Source: Opitutaceae bacterium (GTDB lineage: Bacteria; Verrucomicrobiota; Verrucomicrobiia; Opitutales; Opitutaceae). Taken from it: a DNA stretch of 64,000 nucleotides. The stretch lies in the NCBI GenBank assembly GCA_019455245.1, contig JACFMR010000013.1:1-64000 (forward strand), in the 5' to 3' direction. The notes beneath the pieces are model-generated. The model made no database searches. It saw only the letters and a program-made list of their open reading frames with translations, and had not been told where the DNA came from. Below are positions 27,651 to 36,489 of this stretch, piece after piece. The position numbers and the translations under genes are program-made. How positions within the stretch are numbered: position 1 is the stretch's first letter; every line of letters starts with the position of its first letter.

Positions 27651-30239
27651 ATGGACTTTAACAAACTCACCCAAATGTCGCGCCAGGCCGTCACCGACGC
27701 GCAGGCGCTGGCCCGTCGTCATGCGCACAACGAGGTGGAGACGTGGCATCTGCTGGCGGCGCTGCTCAGCCAGGAGGGCGGGATTGTGCCCGGGTTGATC
27801 GACAAGCTCAACGTCACCACCAGCGCCGTGCAGCTGGCGGTCGAGCGCGAGTTGGAACGCCTGCCCAAGGTCAGCGGCAGCGTGGACACGTCGAAGGTTT
27901 ACGTCACCCAGGCCGTCAACGCGGCGCTGACCAAGGCCGAGGACGAGGTCAAGGCGCTCAAGGACGAATTCATCTCCGTCGAACACCTGTTTCTCGGCCT
28001 GATCGAAACGGGCCGGCCCGAGGCGTTCAAAAAGCTCTGCAAGAGCTTCGGCTTCGAGCGCGCCAAGGTGCTCAAGGCGCTCAAGGACATCCGCGGCGCG
28101 CAGCGCGTCACCACTGACAATCCGGAGGCCACCTACCAGTCGCTGGAAAAATACGGCATCGATCTCGTGGCGCAGGCGCGCAAGGGCAAGATGGACCCCG
28201 TGATCGGCCGCGACGAGGAGATCCGCCGCACCATCCGCATCCTGTCGCGCAAAACGAAGAACAATCCCGTGCTCATCGGCGAACCCGGCGTTGGCAAGAC
28301 CGCCATCGTCGAGGGGCTCGCCCAGCGCATTTTGCGCGGCGACGTGCCCGAGGGGCTGAAGGACAAGACCATCTTCGCGCTCGACATGGGCGCGCTCGTC
28401 GCCGGCGCGAAATACCGCGGCGAGTTCGAGGAACGCCTCAAGGCCGTGCTCAACGAGGTCAAGCAGGCCGAAGGCCGCATCATTCTCTTCATTGACGAGC
28501 TGCACCTGATTGTCGGCGCGGGCAAGGTGGACGGCGCGATGGACGCCGGCAACCTGCTCAAGCCCATGCTCGCGCGCGGCGAACTGCACTGCATCGGTGC
28601 GACCACGCTCGACGAATACCGCAAGCACATCGAGAAGGACGCCGCGCTCGAGCGTCGCTTCCAGCCCGTGCTCGTGGATCAACCCACGGTCGAGGATGCG
28701 ATCTCGATTCTCCGCGGTCTGCGTGAGCGCTTCGAACTGCACCACGGCGTGCGTATCCAGGACAACGCGCTCGTCAGCGCCGTCACGCTTTCCAACCGCT
28801 ACATCAGCGACCGTTTCCTGCCCGACAAGGCCATCGACCTCGTGGACGAGGCCTGCGCCATGATCCGCACCGAGATGGACTCGATGCCGCAGGAGCTCGA
28901 CGAACTCACCCGCAGGGTGCTGCGCCTGGAGATCGAGGAAACCGCCCTCGCCAAGGAAAAGGACGATGCCAGCAAGCAGCGCCTCTCCGTGCTGCGCAAG
29001 GAGCTGGCCGACGCCAAGGCCGCCGCCGCCGGCATCAAGCACCAGTGGGAAAAGGAAAAGGCCGCGGTGGACAAGGTGCGCAAAATTCGCGAAGACCTCG
29101 AGGCCGCCCGCCTCGAAATGGAAAAGGCCGAGCGCGCCTACGATCTCAACAAGGTCGCTGAACTGCGCCATGGCCGCATTCCGCAATTGGAGGCGGAGCT
29201 GAAGAAATCCGAGAAACACTCGGGCGCCGGCGCCACCACGTTGTTCAAGGAGGAGGTTTCCGAGGAGGAGATCGCCGAGGTCGTGTCCAAGTGGAGCGGC
29301 GTGCCTGTCACGCGGCTCGTCGAGGGCGAAAAGGAAAAACTGCTCCGGCTCGAGGATGTGTTGCACGAACGCGTCATCGGGCAGCACGAGGCGGTCACGC
29401 TCGTCACCGAGTCGATCCTGCGCGCGCGCAGCGGCATCAAGGATCCGCGCCGGCCCGTCGGTTCGTTCCTCTTTCTCGGCCCGACCGGGGTGGGCAAAAC
29501 CGAGCTCGCCAAGACCCTCGCCGAAACGCTCTTCGACACCGAGGCCGCGATCGTGCGCATCGACATGTCGGAATACATGGAGAAGCACAGCGTCTCGCGC
29601 CTGATTGGCGCGCCCCCGGGCTACGTCGGTTACGACGAGGGCGGCCAGCTGACCGAAGCCATCCGCCGCAAGCCATACGCGGTCGTGCTGTTCGATGAGA
29701 TCGAGAAGGCGCATCCGGATGTGTTCAACGTGCTCCTGCAGGTGCTCGACGACGGCCGCATCACCGATGCGCAGGGCCGCACCGTGGATTTCAAGAACAC
29801 GATCATCATCATGACCTCCAACCTCGGCTCGCGCTACCTGCTCGACGGCGTGACCGGTGCGGTCATCCCCGAACACGTGCGCGAGAGCGTGATGGCCGAG
29901 CTGCGCAAGGCGTTTCGGCCGGAGTTTCTCAACCGCATCGACGAGACCATCCTGTTCAAGCCGCTCACGCTGGAGGAGATCACGCAGATCGTGAACCTGC
30001 TGCTGGCCGACCTGAACCGGCGCCTGGCCGACCGCCGCGTGACCGTGGTGCTCGACGCCAAGGCGAAGGAGTGGGCCGGCGAGAAGGGCTACGACCCGGT
30101 CTTCGGCGCGCGTCCGCTCAAGCGCTTCCTGCAACGCCAGATCGAGACCAAGCTCGCCCGCGCGTTGATCAGCGGCGAGGTCGCCGAGGGCAGCGAGGTG
30201 AAGTTCACCGTCAAAGCCGGCGAGTTGACGATGGGGTGA
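27651..30239 (+). CDS. clpB: ATP-dependent chaperone ClpB
   Basis: An 862-residue disaggregase of the Hsp100 family, which works with DnaK to extract proteins from aggregates. The start at 27651 is preceded by an excellent ribosome-binding site (AAGGAGGG, 27638-27645); the frame continues far upstream but overlaps the divergent GH78 gene. Domains: N-terminal double repeat (1-150), AAA1 with Walker A GEPGVGKT and [13 protein letters not shown], the coiled-coil middle domain (about 400-530, Lys/Glu-rich), and AAA2 with [25 protein letters not shown] and a closing [11 protein letters not shown]. It has the long ClpB middle domain rather than the short ClpC one. Confidence 0.95.
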   Translation: MDFNKLTQMSRQAVTDAQALARRHAHNEVETWHLLAALLSQEGGIVPGLIDKLNVTTSAVQLAVERELERLPKVSGSVDTSKVYVTQAVNAALTKAEDEVKALKDEFISVEHLFLGLIETGRPEAFKKLCKSFGFERAKVLKALKDIRGAQRVTTDNPEATYQSLEKYGIDLVAQARKGKMDPVIGRDEEIRRTIRILSRKTKNNPVLIGEPGVGKTAIVEGLAQRILRGDVPEGLKDKTIFALDMGALVAGAKYRGEFEERLKAVLNEVKQAEGRIILFIDELHLIVGAGKVDGAMDAGNLLKPMLARGELHCIGATTLDEYRKHIEKDAALERRFQPVLVDQPTVEDAISILRGLRERFELHHGVRIQDNALVSAVTLSNRYISDRFLPDKAIDLVDEACAMIRTEMDSMPQELDELTRRVLRLEIEETALAKEKDDASKQRLSVLRKELADAKAAAAGIKHQWEKEKAAVDKVRKIREDLEAARLEMEKAERAYDLNKVAELRHGRIPQLEAELKKSEKHSGAGATTLFKEEVSEEEIAEVVSKWSGVPVTRLVEGEKEKLLRLEDVLHERVIGQHEAVTLVTESILRARSGIKDPRRPVGSFLFLGPTGVGKTELAKTLAETLFDTEAAIVRIDMSEYMEKHSVSRLIGAPPGYVGYDEGGQLTEAIRRKPYAVVLFDEIEKAHPDVFNVLLQVLDDGRITDAQGRTVDFKNTIIIMTSNLGSRYLLDGVTGAVIPEHVRESVMAELRKAFRPEFLNRIDETILFKPLTLEEITQIVNLLLADLNRRLADRRVTVVLDAKAKEWAGEKGYDPVFGARPLKRFLQRQIETKLARALISGEVAEGSEVKFTVKAGELTMG

Positions 30240-30352
30240 ACATCAACGGCGGATCATCCCTGATAAACCCCGATGATGCGGGCGTACGACGACCGTTGTG
30301 TTGTTTTTCGGGTGCACATGGAGATTGCGGAGGAACCGGCCGACGCAATCCG

Positions 30353-30438
30353 GACCGGGGTCACCGACCCCGGCTACAGCTTTTGATGTAAACCTGGTTT
30401 GTCTGCTGTAGCCGGCCTCGGTGAGGCCGGGGTTGGGG
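30353..30438. repeat. REP pair (BIME-like), upstream copy
   Basis: Two head-to-head REP units: GACCGGGGTCACCGACCCCG then GCTACAGC, a 24-base spacer, then GCTGTAGCCGGCCTCGGTGA and GGCCGGGGTTGGGG. Each unit folds on itself. It lies just upstream of the transposase gene; the matching copy is exactly 600 bases away at 30953. Confidence 0.9.
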
Positions 30439-30481
30439 TTCGATGCTTGCCCCAAGTGCAGACTGCCAGCAGGAATCATTC

Positions 30482-30946
30482 ATGTCGGTCGGCAGACACC
30501 TGAAGCGACTCACCGCGGTGTGGAGTGAGCAGGAGGTGTATTTCATCACGATTTGTGTCGCCGGACGAAAATCCATTCTGGCGAATGACGTTTGCGCGGC
30601 GATTCTTCGTGAAGAATGGACTGCACTGCGCGTCCGGCATGGTTGGTCGGTGGGGCGTTACGTCATCATGCCGGATCATGTGCATTTCATGACGGCACCG
30701 GTCTTGGCTGCCGCAAAACCCTTGTCCGTCGCGATTGGGAGATGGAAGGAGTGGACGGCCAAGCGCATCATGAGGTCGCGGGGCCAGTCAGGTCCGCTTT
30801 GGCAGGCTGAGTATTTCGATCATTTGCTCAGATCCACAGAATCGCGCAGTGCAAAGTGGGCATATGTGCTGGAGAATCCGGTGCGAGCGGGGCTGGTGCA
30901 AAGCGCCGGACTTTGGCCCTACGGGGGATTTGTTGACTTCGAATGA
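30482..30946 (+). CDS. REP-associated tyrosine transposase (RAYT)
   Basis: A 154-residue Y1 transposase-like protein of the IS200/IS605-related TnpA_REP family. The HUH motif is MPDHVHFM (residues about 61-68), and the catalytic Tyr sits in LWQAEYFDHLLRS. YVLENPVRAGLV near the end is a family hallmark. RAYT proteins are known to act on REP palindromes, and here two REP pairs bracket the gene at equal orientation, which strongly supports the call. An in-frame ATG at 30443 lies within the REP region; 30482 is preferred by family length. Confidence 0.93.
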   Translation: MSVGRHLKRLTAVWSEQEVYFITICVAGRKSILANDVCAAILREEWTALRVRHGWSVGRYVIMPDHVHFMTAPVLAAAKPLSVAIGRWKEWTAKRIMRSRGQSGPLWQAEYFDHLLRSTESRSAKWAYVLENPVRAGLVQSAGLWPYGGFVDFE

Positions 30947-30952
30947 AGGACC

Positions 30953-31038
30953 GACCGGGGTCACCGACCCCGGCTACAGCTTAAGGTCCAAATCCGTTTC
31001 GTCCGCTGTAGCCGGCCTCGGTGAGGCCGGGGTTGGGG
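30953..31038. repeat. REP pair (BIME-like), downstream copy
   Basis: Identical arms to 30353-30438, in the same orientation and exactly 600 bases downstream; only the 24-base spacer differs. It starts seven bases after the RAYT stop. The remaining 31039-31365 holds no gene apart from the rnk leader. Confidence 0.9.
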
Positions 31039-31214
31039 ACCCGCCCGTTGGGCCGGTGCCCAGGCGGGAGAAAGATCACGATTAAGATTACGATATCCAG
31101 CTCCCGGCCATAATCGTCCGTTCGGGCTTGTCGTTTCCACTTTCTTCCACACCCTTTTGCTTTGTGAAGCCGCTGCACCCAGTGCTGCCGAGCGCGCAAG
31201 TGCTCACCTGACGC

Positions 31215-31237
31215 GGTCGCCCGATTTTCCGGCGACC
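31215..31237 (+). promoter_or_regulatory. Leader hairpin upstream of rnk
   Basis: GGTCGCC (31215-31221) pairs with GGCGACC (31231-31237) over a 9-base loop, just after GTGCTCACCTGACGC. The second rnk-like gene has the same preceding words (GTGCTCTCCTGACGC) and a sequence-different but equally good hairpin at the same distance from its start. Confidence 0.5.
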
Positions 31238-31365
31238 GGTGCGGCTTGTTCGCGGACCCATCCCAAGGTCGCGAATCCCACCCGGACAAACCGAGCCGGA
31301 TCCCGATTTTCCCCGGCGCACCCGCTGCCATTCATCCAACCCAAACCTCCAATCCTGCATCCATC

Positions 31366-31779
31366 ATGAAAACGAACACCACCTCCCTTCCCACGTTGCG
31401 CATCACCGCGAGCGACCGGCAGCGCCTGCGCGAGCTGGTGAGCTCCGTGATCCAGTCGCAGCCGCGCCTGCGTGAGACCCTGCAGCCTTTGCAGGTGGAA
31501 CTGGAGCGCGCCGAGATCATGGAGCGCTGGAACATCCCGGCCACCACGGTTGTGATGGGCTCGCGGGTCGAGATCGAGGATGTCGAGAACGGTGAGGTCG
31601 ACGCCTACACGCTCGTTTACCCCGAATATGCCGACATTGCTTCCGGCAAGCTCTCGATTCTGGCGCCCATCGGAACCGCCATCATCGGATTTTCGCAGGG
31701 CGACACCTTCACATGGAAAACCCCCGGCGGCCCGCGCCAGATCCGCCTCCGCAAGGTCGAGGCCCCGGCGGAGGCGTGA
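31366..31779 (+). CDS. rnk: Rnk-like GreA/GreB-family regulator
   Basis: A 137-residue Rnk-type protein. An N-terminal short coiled coil (residues 15-50) precedes the FKBP-like Gre C-terminal domain, seen in VVMGSRVEIEDVENGEVDAYTLVYPEYAD, KLSILAPIGTAIIGFSQGDTFTWKTPGG. Rnk-type proteins bind RNA polymerase without the long Gre hairpin and can compete with Gre factors. The start at 31366 is preferred over 31246 by family length. A degenerate paralog lies at 35079. Confidence 0.85.
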   Translation: MKTNTTSLPTLRITASDRQRLRELVSSVIQSQPRLRETLQPLQVELERAEIMERWNIPATTVVMGSRVEIEDVENGEVDAYTLVYPEYADIASGKLSILAPIGTAIIGFSQGDTFTWKTPGGPRQIRLRKVEAPAEA

Positions 31780-31791
31780 GCGTCTGTCCGG

Positions 31792-31931
31792 GCATTTTCT
31801 GAAATGTCGTAGCTGCGCTTGAGCCGTAGGCCAAAGCGTGGCCACTGGGAAACCACGTTGTCGCCAAGCTCCCTGCTTCGCCAAGCCTACGAAGGGCACG
31901 GCCAACGGGGCTACATTTCAACCTAAACTGT
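31792..31931. repeat. Post-gene repeat, copy 1
   Basis: About 140 bases starting 12 bases after the rnk stop. It contains GTAGCTGCGCTTGAGCC, GTGGCCACTGGGAAACCACG, CTGCTTCGCCAAGCC and a closing GGCTACATTTCAAC. The ends GTAGC and GCTAC are inverted. Other copies lie at 33398-33550 and 62134-62187. Confidence 0.8.
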
Positions 31932-32004
31932 TCCAGCCCGATCACGGAGCACCCGGGAGGAAACATTCTTGTAACCAAACCGGTGCGTCCCGTTAAACTG
32001 GGGC

Positions 32005-33384
32005 GTGCACGTTGAAAACAGTCACGGGCTGGGGGCCGGCGAGGTGCGTCGCCGGCACATCATTCTCAAGGCGATTTTGGTCGGCGTCGTGGCCGGGGCG
32101 CTGGCGTCGGCGTTTCGCCTGGCGCTGAATGGCGTCGAGTCCCTGCGCATTTATGCGGTGGAACAGTTTTCCGGCGGGATCGGGCTGCCGGTGGCGCTGC
32201 TGCTCGGGGCACTGGGCGGCGGATTGAGCGTCTGGTTGGTGCGGCGGTATGCGCCACATGCGGCGGGCAGCGGCATTCCCAATTTGCAATCCATCCTGCG
32301 CCGCGAGGCGGAACCGGAATGGCGGCGTTTGCTGCCGGTCAAGTTTCTGGCCGGCGTGGTGGGCATCGGTGGCGGGCTGGCGCTGGGACGCGAGGGGCCG
32401 ACGGTGCAGATGGGCGGCGCCACGGGCTTCATGATTTCGCAGTGGTTCAAGGTGAAGGTGGGCGACGGCGAGCGCCGCGCGCTGATCAGCGCGGGTGCGG
32501 GTGCGGGGCTGGCGGCGGCGTTCAATGCGCCGCTGTCGGGCCTGATTTTTGTGCTGGAGGAACTGCACGGGGCGTTCACGCCGGTGGTTTTTGTGGCGGC
32601 GTTTCTCGCCTCGGTGACGGCCGACGTGGTTTCGCGGCTGATGGTCGGCGAATCGCCGGTGTTTCATTTCGTGGGGCTGACGGCGCCGGGGGTGAATTCG
32701 CTGCCGTGGGCGGCCTTGCTCGGCATTGCGATGGGCGGGCTGGGCGTGCTGTTCAACCGCGGACTGCTGACGACGATCAGCCTGCGTGAGCGGTTGCTCA
32801 GGTGGCCGGGGTTTGCCGTCGGTGCGGCGGCGGGCCTGTTTGTGGGTTTCATCGGCTGGACCGTGCCGGGGTTGGCGGGTTCGGGCGGGGAACTGGTGCA
32901 ATTGTCGCTGTCGGGCCAGATCGCGGTGGGGCTGATGCCGCTGTATCTGGTCGCGCGTTTTTCGCTGACCTTGGTGAGCTACAGTTCCGGCGCGGCGGGC
33001 GGGATCTTTGCGCCGTTGCTGGTGTTGGGGGCGTTGGCCGGGTTGTGGTTCGGCGCGGGGGTGGAGCACTTTACCGGCATCTCGGGCATGAGCTCGCAGG
33101 TGTTCTGCGTGCTGGGCATGGGGGCGTTGTTCACCGCGATCGTGCGGGCACCGCTTACGGGCATCATCCTGATGCTGGAAATGACCGCGTCGTATTCCTT
33201 CATGCTGCCGCTGCTCGTCAGCTGCCTCTGCGCCTACGGGGTGGCGGAGGCGCTGGGGAATACGCCGATCTACGAGGCGTTGCGCCAGCGCAGCATCGCC
33301 ACCGTGCGCAAGGCGCAGCAGCAGGCCGCCGAACGCCAGGCCGCCAAAACGATACCGGGCGGCACGCGGCCGCCCGGCAACTGA
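32005..33384 (+). CDS. ClC-family chloride channel/transporter
   Basis: A 459-residue membrane protein with ten or more hydrophobic segments. The three anion-pathway motifs are present: GSGIPN (near residue 88), GREGPTVQMG (near 128, with the gating Glu) and GGIFAPLL (near 333). The Glu pair in FVLEELHG matches the internal proton-transfer Glu position of E. coli ClC, so this is likely an H+/Cl- exchanger rather than a pure channel. There are no CBS domains. It starts with GTG at 32005; no better start is apparent because a repeat lies immediately upstream. Confidence 0.92.
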   Translation: MHVENSHGLGAGEVRRRHIILKAILVGVVAGALASAFRLALNGVESLRIYAVEQFSGGIGLPVALLLGALGGGLSVWLVRRYAPHAAGSGIPNLQSILRREAEPEWRRLLPVKFLAGVVGIGGGLALGREGPTVQMGGATGFMISQWFKVKVGDGERRALISAGAGAGLAAAFNAPLSGLIFVLEELHGAFTPVVFVAAFLASVTADVVSRLMVGESPVFHFVGLTAPGVNSLPWAALLGIAMGGLGVLFNRGLLTTISLRERLLRWPGFAVGAAAGLFVGFIGWTVPGLAGSGGELVQLSLSGQIAVGLMPLYLVARFSLTLVSYSSGAAGGIFAPLLVLGALAGLWFGAGVEHFTGISGMSSQVFCVLGMGALFTAIVRAPLTGIILMLEMTASYSFMLPLLVSCLCAYGVAEALGNTPIYEALRQRSIATVRKAQQQAAERQAAKTIPGGTRPPGN

Positions 33385-33397
33385 AGCGTGATGCAGC

Positions 33398-33550
33398 GCA
33401 TTTTTTGAAAAGCCGTGGCTGCGCTTGAGCCGTAGGCAAAAGCGTGGCCACAGGGAAACCATTCTGCTGACCAGCAGAATCGCAGCGCTCCCTGCTTCGC
33501 CGAGCCTGCGCAGGGCACGGCCAACGCGGCTACAATTCAACTTGAACTGC
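33398..33550. repeat. Post-gene repeat, copy 2, with internal palindrome
   Basis: The same element as 31792-31931, starting 14 bases after the ClC stop. The central part differs: a 20-base palindrome (ATTCTGCTG-AC-CAGCAGAAT, near 33466-33485) replaces the GTTGTCGCC stretch of copy 1. Confidence 0.8.
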
Positions 33551-33565
33551 TCTCGTGAAGCCGGA

Positions 33566-34723
33566 TCAGGCGGCGGCGCGGAGAATTTTCTCCACGACCT
33601 CGGGCGTGATGTCGCCGCGCTCGCCGAGCTTGGCCATGCCGTGGGCTTTCAACCGGCGGGCGACCTCGGCGGCGGTGTCGGCCGGCACATGGTAGTCCGA
33701 AAGCCGGGTCTTGATGCCGAGCGATTCGTAAAAGTCGCGGGTCCTGGCGATGGCGGCGTCGATGCGCTCATCCTCGGAGCCCGCGGTGAGATCCCAGACA
33801 CGCGCGGCGTATTGGAGCAGTTTCTCGCGTTTGCCCTGCCGTTGCACGTGCATGAGGCTGGGCAGCACGATGGCGAGGGTGCGCGCATGGTCGATTTCGT
33901 GCAGGGCGGTGAGTTCGTGGCCGATCATGTGCGTGGCCCAGTCCTGCGGCACGCCGACACCGATCCAGCCGTTGAGCGCCCAGGTGGCGGCCCACACGAG
34001 GTTGGCGCGTGCGTTGTAGTCGGTGGGATTGGCGAGGGTGGTCGGGCCGGTTTCGATCAGCGTGCGGAGAATGCCCTCGGCAAACCGGTCCTGCAACGCG
34101 GCGTCGGCCGGGTAGGTCAGGTATTGCTCGATGACGTGGGCAAAGGCGTCGCCGATGCCGTTGGCGACCTGCCGCTCGGGCAGCGAGAACGTCGTTTCGG
34201 GATCGAGGATGGAGAACCGCGGAAACACGTCGGGGCTGATGAAGGCGAGTTTCTGCTTGGTGGCGCGGCGCGAGATAACGGCGGCGCCATTGGATTCAGA
34301 ACCGGTGGCGGGCAGGGTGAGCACCGCGCCGATGGGGAGCGCATGCGGGAGCTTGCTCATGCGCTTGGCGGGGATGTCCCACGCGTCGCCGGCATACTTG
34401 ATTGCCGCGGCGACGAGTTTGGCGCCGTCGAGCACGGAGCCGCCGCCGACCGGCAGGACCCAGGTGACGTTTTTTTGCCGCGCCAGTTTCACGGCTTGCA
34501 TCAGCGTGTCGAAGTCGGGATTGGCCTCGACGCCGAAGAATTCCACGACGGTGCGCGGGCCCAGGGCCTTTTTCACCTGCTCGTAAACGCCGTTCTTTTT
34601 GATGCTGCCGCCGCCGGCGAGCAGAAGGACGCGGGCATCGGCGGGCAGCTCGCGGTCGAGGGCGGCGATCTGGCCGCGGCCGAAATGCAGGCGGGTGGGA
34701 TTGTGAAACGAGAAATTTTCCAT
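33566..34723 (-). CDS. Iron-containing alcohol dehydrogenase
   Basis: A 385-residue NAD(P)-dependent dehydrogenase of the group III, YqhD/butanol-dehydrogenase type. The cofactor loop is PVGGGSVLDGAK (91-102). The metal ligands are Asp192 and His196 (GDAFAHVIEQ), His265 (ATHMIGHE) and His279 (EIDHA), offset by two from E. coli YqhD. It probably reduces aldehydes with NADPH. It is convergent with the ClC gene, with a dispersed repeat between. Confidence 0.92.
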   Translation of the reverse strand: MENFSFHNPTRLHFGRGQIAALDRELPADARVLLLAGGGSIKKNGVYEQVKKALGPRTVVEFFGVEANPDFDTLMQAVKLARQKNVTWVLPVGGGSVLDGAKLVAAAIKYAGDAWDIPAKRMSKLPHALPIGAVLTLPATGSESNGAAVISRRATKQKLAFISPDVFPRFSILDPETTFSLPERQVANGIGDAFAHVIEQYLTYPADAALQDRFAEGILRTLIETGPTTLANPTDYNARANLVWAATWALNGWIGVGVPQDWATHMIGHELTALHEIDHARTLAIVLPSLMHVQRQGKREKLLQYAARVWDLTAGSEDERIDAAIARTRDFYESLGIKTRLSDYHVPADTAAEVARRLKAHGMAKLGERGDITPEVVEKILRAAA

Positions 34724-34924
34724 GGGTCAAAGCGTGCACAAACCCGCGGCGGAAGCAAACGCGGGCAGGGGCGTTTGATCACCTTTTGGTATGGCGGCGG
34801 TTGCGCCGGTAATAGTGGGTCACAAACCGCCGCCAGGGCTTGCCATTTTGGGTTTATGGACGAGACTGGACGCGGATGAATCGACTGCGTTTCAGGTATC
34901 CGAGCCAAGACGTGCTCTCCTGAC

Positions 34925-34954
34925 GCGATCGCCGCGAAATCATGCGGCGATCGC
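34925..34954 (+). promoter_or_regulatory. Leader hairpin upstream of the rnk-like paralog
   Basis: GCGATCGCCGC (34925-34935) pairs perfectly with GCGGCGATCGC (34944-34954) across 8 bases, following GTGCTCTCCTGACGC. The hairpin begins 154 bases before the start codon, against 151 for the rnk gene at 31366. The remaining bases of 34724-35078 hold no gene. Confidence 0.5.
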
Positions 34955-35078
34955 GCGATTGATTGTGCGCGCAGCGGGTGATCCGCCGCGCCCCTTTTCA
35001 TCGGGAATTCCCCCGGTTTGTCAGCCCCACGGCCGGATACGTTCCGCCAAGAGTCCAATCTCCAATCCCTCGATCGCC

Positions 35079-35423
35079 ATGACTCACCATGCCCTGAATC
35101 TCCTGCCCAAACTCCGCATCACCGCGCCCGATTACGGTCGCCATCGCGCGTTGTTGGACGTGTTGATCAAATCGCAGCCGCACCTGCGGGTAAACCTGCA
35201 TCCGCTCCGGGAAGAAGTGGACCGGGCAGGTGGCTTTGCGCCCGATCCGATGCGGGCGTGGGAAGCCACGGACAGCACACCCGCCAAGGGCCTCGGTGCG
35301 TCTGGCGCAGTTGCCGGACGCATGACGCTGCTGACGCCGGACGGCATGGCGATCATCGGCTTGCCATGGGTTTCACGGCCGGTCGCCCGACGGCAGAGCC
35401 CCGTTTTCCACCACTCCGCCTGA
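35079..35423 (+). CDS. Rnk-like paralog with eroded C-terminal half
   Basis: A 114-residue relative of the protein at 31366. The first 45 residues align well (LPKLRITAPDYGRHRALLDVLIKSQPHLR against LPTLRITASDRQRLRELVSSVIQSQPRLR), but most of the first FKBP-like strands are missing or altered. TLLTPDGMAIIGLPW corresponds to SILAPIGTAIIGFSQ, and the end lacks the W-x-x-P-G-G part. It could be a decaying duplicate or a shortened regulator. It retains a ribosome-site-poor but conserved-looking leader. Confidence 0.6.
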   Translation: MTHHALNLLPKLRITAPDYGRHRALLDVLIKSQPHLRVNLHPLREEVDRAGGFAPDPMRAWEATDSTPAKGLGASGAVAGRMTLLTPDGMAIIGLPWVSRPVARRQSPVFHHSA

Positions 35424-35646
35424 TCAAGCCCCGGCGGCATTTTTCACCTCGCGACGAATTCTGCCCGCGCCCGGGCGCAACGTCCCCACCCAACCGCCTC
35501 CATGACCCACGCACTGATCTTCCATGATGTAGCTACCCGGAGTGAATCCGGGGCGAAGTAGCCCCGTGCCCCGCGGTCGGAATTGAGATCCGACGCTGAC
35601 GGCAGGCACGGTGAGGCTTCGCCCCCGGCCTCCGGTCACCGTTGGA

Positions 35647-35664
35647 CGCGCGCCATGGCGCGCG
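35647..35664. repeat. 18-base perfect palindrome in a 304-base intergenic gap
   Basis: CGCGCGCCATGGCGCGCG is self-complementary throughout. The surrounding gap (35424-35727) is GC-rich, with further partial inverted repeats (CCCGGAGTGAATCCGGGGC near 35535; CGCCGCCTCACGGCGGGCGG near 35678). No gene was seen in it. Confidence 0.6.
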
Positions 35665-35727
35665 GGATGCGCGGTCGCCGCCTCACGGCGGGCGGCCGCA
35701 AGACTGCAACCTCACTCAATTCCTGTC

Positions 35728-36414
35728 ATGACTCTCCTGCATGTTACCGATCTTCATTTCCGCCGCCCGTGGTTCGACTGGCTGCGTCACCAGGCTCCGG
35801 CGCACTCGGCGCTGATCATCAGCGGCGATCTGCTTGATCAGCGCCTGCCCGACATCAACCGGCAGATGGCGTGGGTGGCCTCGTGGCTGCGCGACAGCCC
35901 GGTGCCGGTTGTGGTTGCCAGCGGCAACCACGACCTTGAGTGGAATGCGGCCACCTACCGTTGGCAGCCGGCCTACTGGCTGCGCGAGTTGCCTCCGCCG
36001 GTTCACCCCGACGGCAAGGTGCTGGCGCACGCCGGGCTGCGTTTCGCCGCAATCGCCTGCACCCAGCGCCCGCGCAGCGCGGCCGCCGACGGCTGGGTCG
36101 TGCATGCGCCGCCGGCCAAAACCCGGGTGTCGCGCTCCGAGCACGGCTACGACCGGGGTGATCATTTGCTGGCCGATGCGGTCCTAAAACACGCTCCGGC
36201 GTATGTGTTCAGCGGTCACGTGCACGATCCGACCCGATGGCATGACTTTATGGGGGACGCCGTGGTCTTCAACCCGGGGGCCAATCCGCACGGACGCTTT
36301 CCGAACCACCTCCTGCTGGATCTGGAGACCGGCGAGGCCTGTCGCTACACCGATCGCCTGCACGGAGCCTTCAGCGAGCGGGTGCAAGTGCCCGGTCGGC
36401 TGGTGCTGCGCTGA
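35728..36414 (+). CDS. Metallophosphoesterase
   Basis: A 228-residue calcineurin-like phosphoesterase. All motifs are present: D-x-H (TDLHF, residues 7-11), GD (SGDLLDQR), GNHD (ASGNHDLEW), and a terminal GHVHD with FNPGANP after it. The start at 35728 gives DLH at the family position; the frame from 35611 is too long. It probably hydrolyses phosphoesters with two metal ions; the substrate is unknown. An intrinsic terminator follows. Confidence 0.9.
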   Translation: MTLLHVTDLHFRRPWFDWLRHQAPAHSALIISGDLLDQRLPDINRQMAWVASWLRDSPVPVVVASGNHDLEWNAATYRWQPAYWLRELPPPVHPDGKVLAHAGLRFAAIACTQRPRSAAADGWVVHAPPAKTRVSRSEHGYDRGDHLLADAVLKHAPAYVFSGHVHDPTRWHDFMGDAVVFNPGANPHGRFPNHLLLDLETGEACRYTDRLHGAFSERVQVPGRLVLR

Positions 36415-36422
36415 GCGAAATG

Positions 36423-36459
36423 ACGCCGGGACGCGAAACGTTCGTGTCCCGGCGTTTTC
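36423..36459 (+). terminator. Intrinsic terminator after the phosphoesterase
   Basis: A perfect 10-bp stem ACGCCGGGAC / GTCCCGGCGT (36423-36432 and 36446-36455) with a 13-base loop is followed by TTTTCT. It lies 9 bases after the stop codon. Confidence 0.88.
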
Positions 36460-36489
36460 TCCTTTGCTCCGGAGGGGCGGCCCTGTGTG

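Noticed and set aside
27483..30134. 883-codon open frame antisense to clpB
   Set aside because: Shadow of the GC-rich clpB reading frame; no family motifs, composition dominated by Ala/Glu/Arg/Val of antisense type.
30240..31365. Complete IS200/IS605 element
   Set aside because: No tnpB and no element ends other than REP pairs; the short protein is a RAYT.
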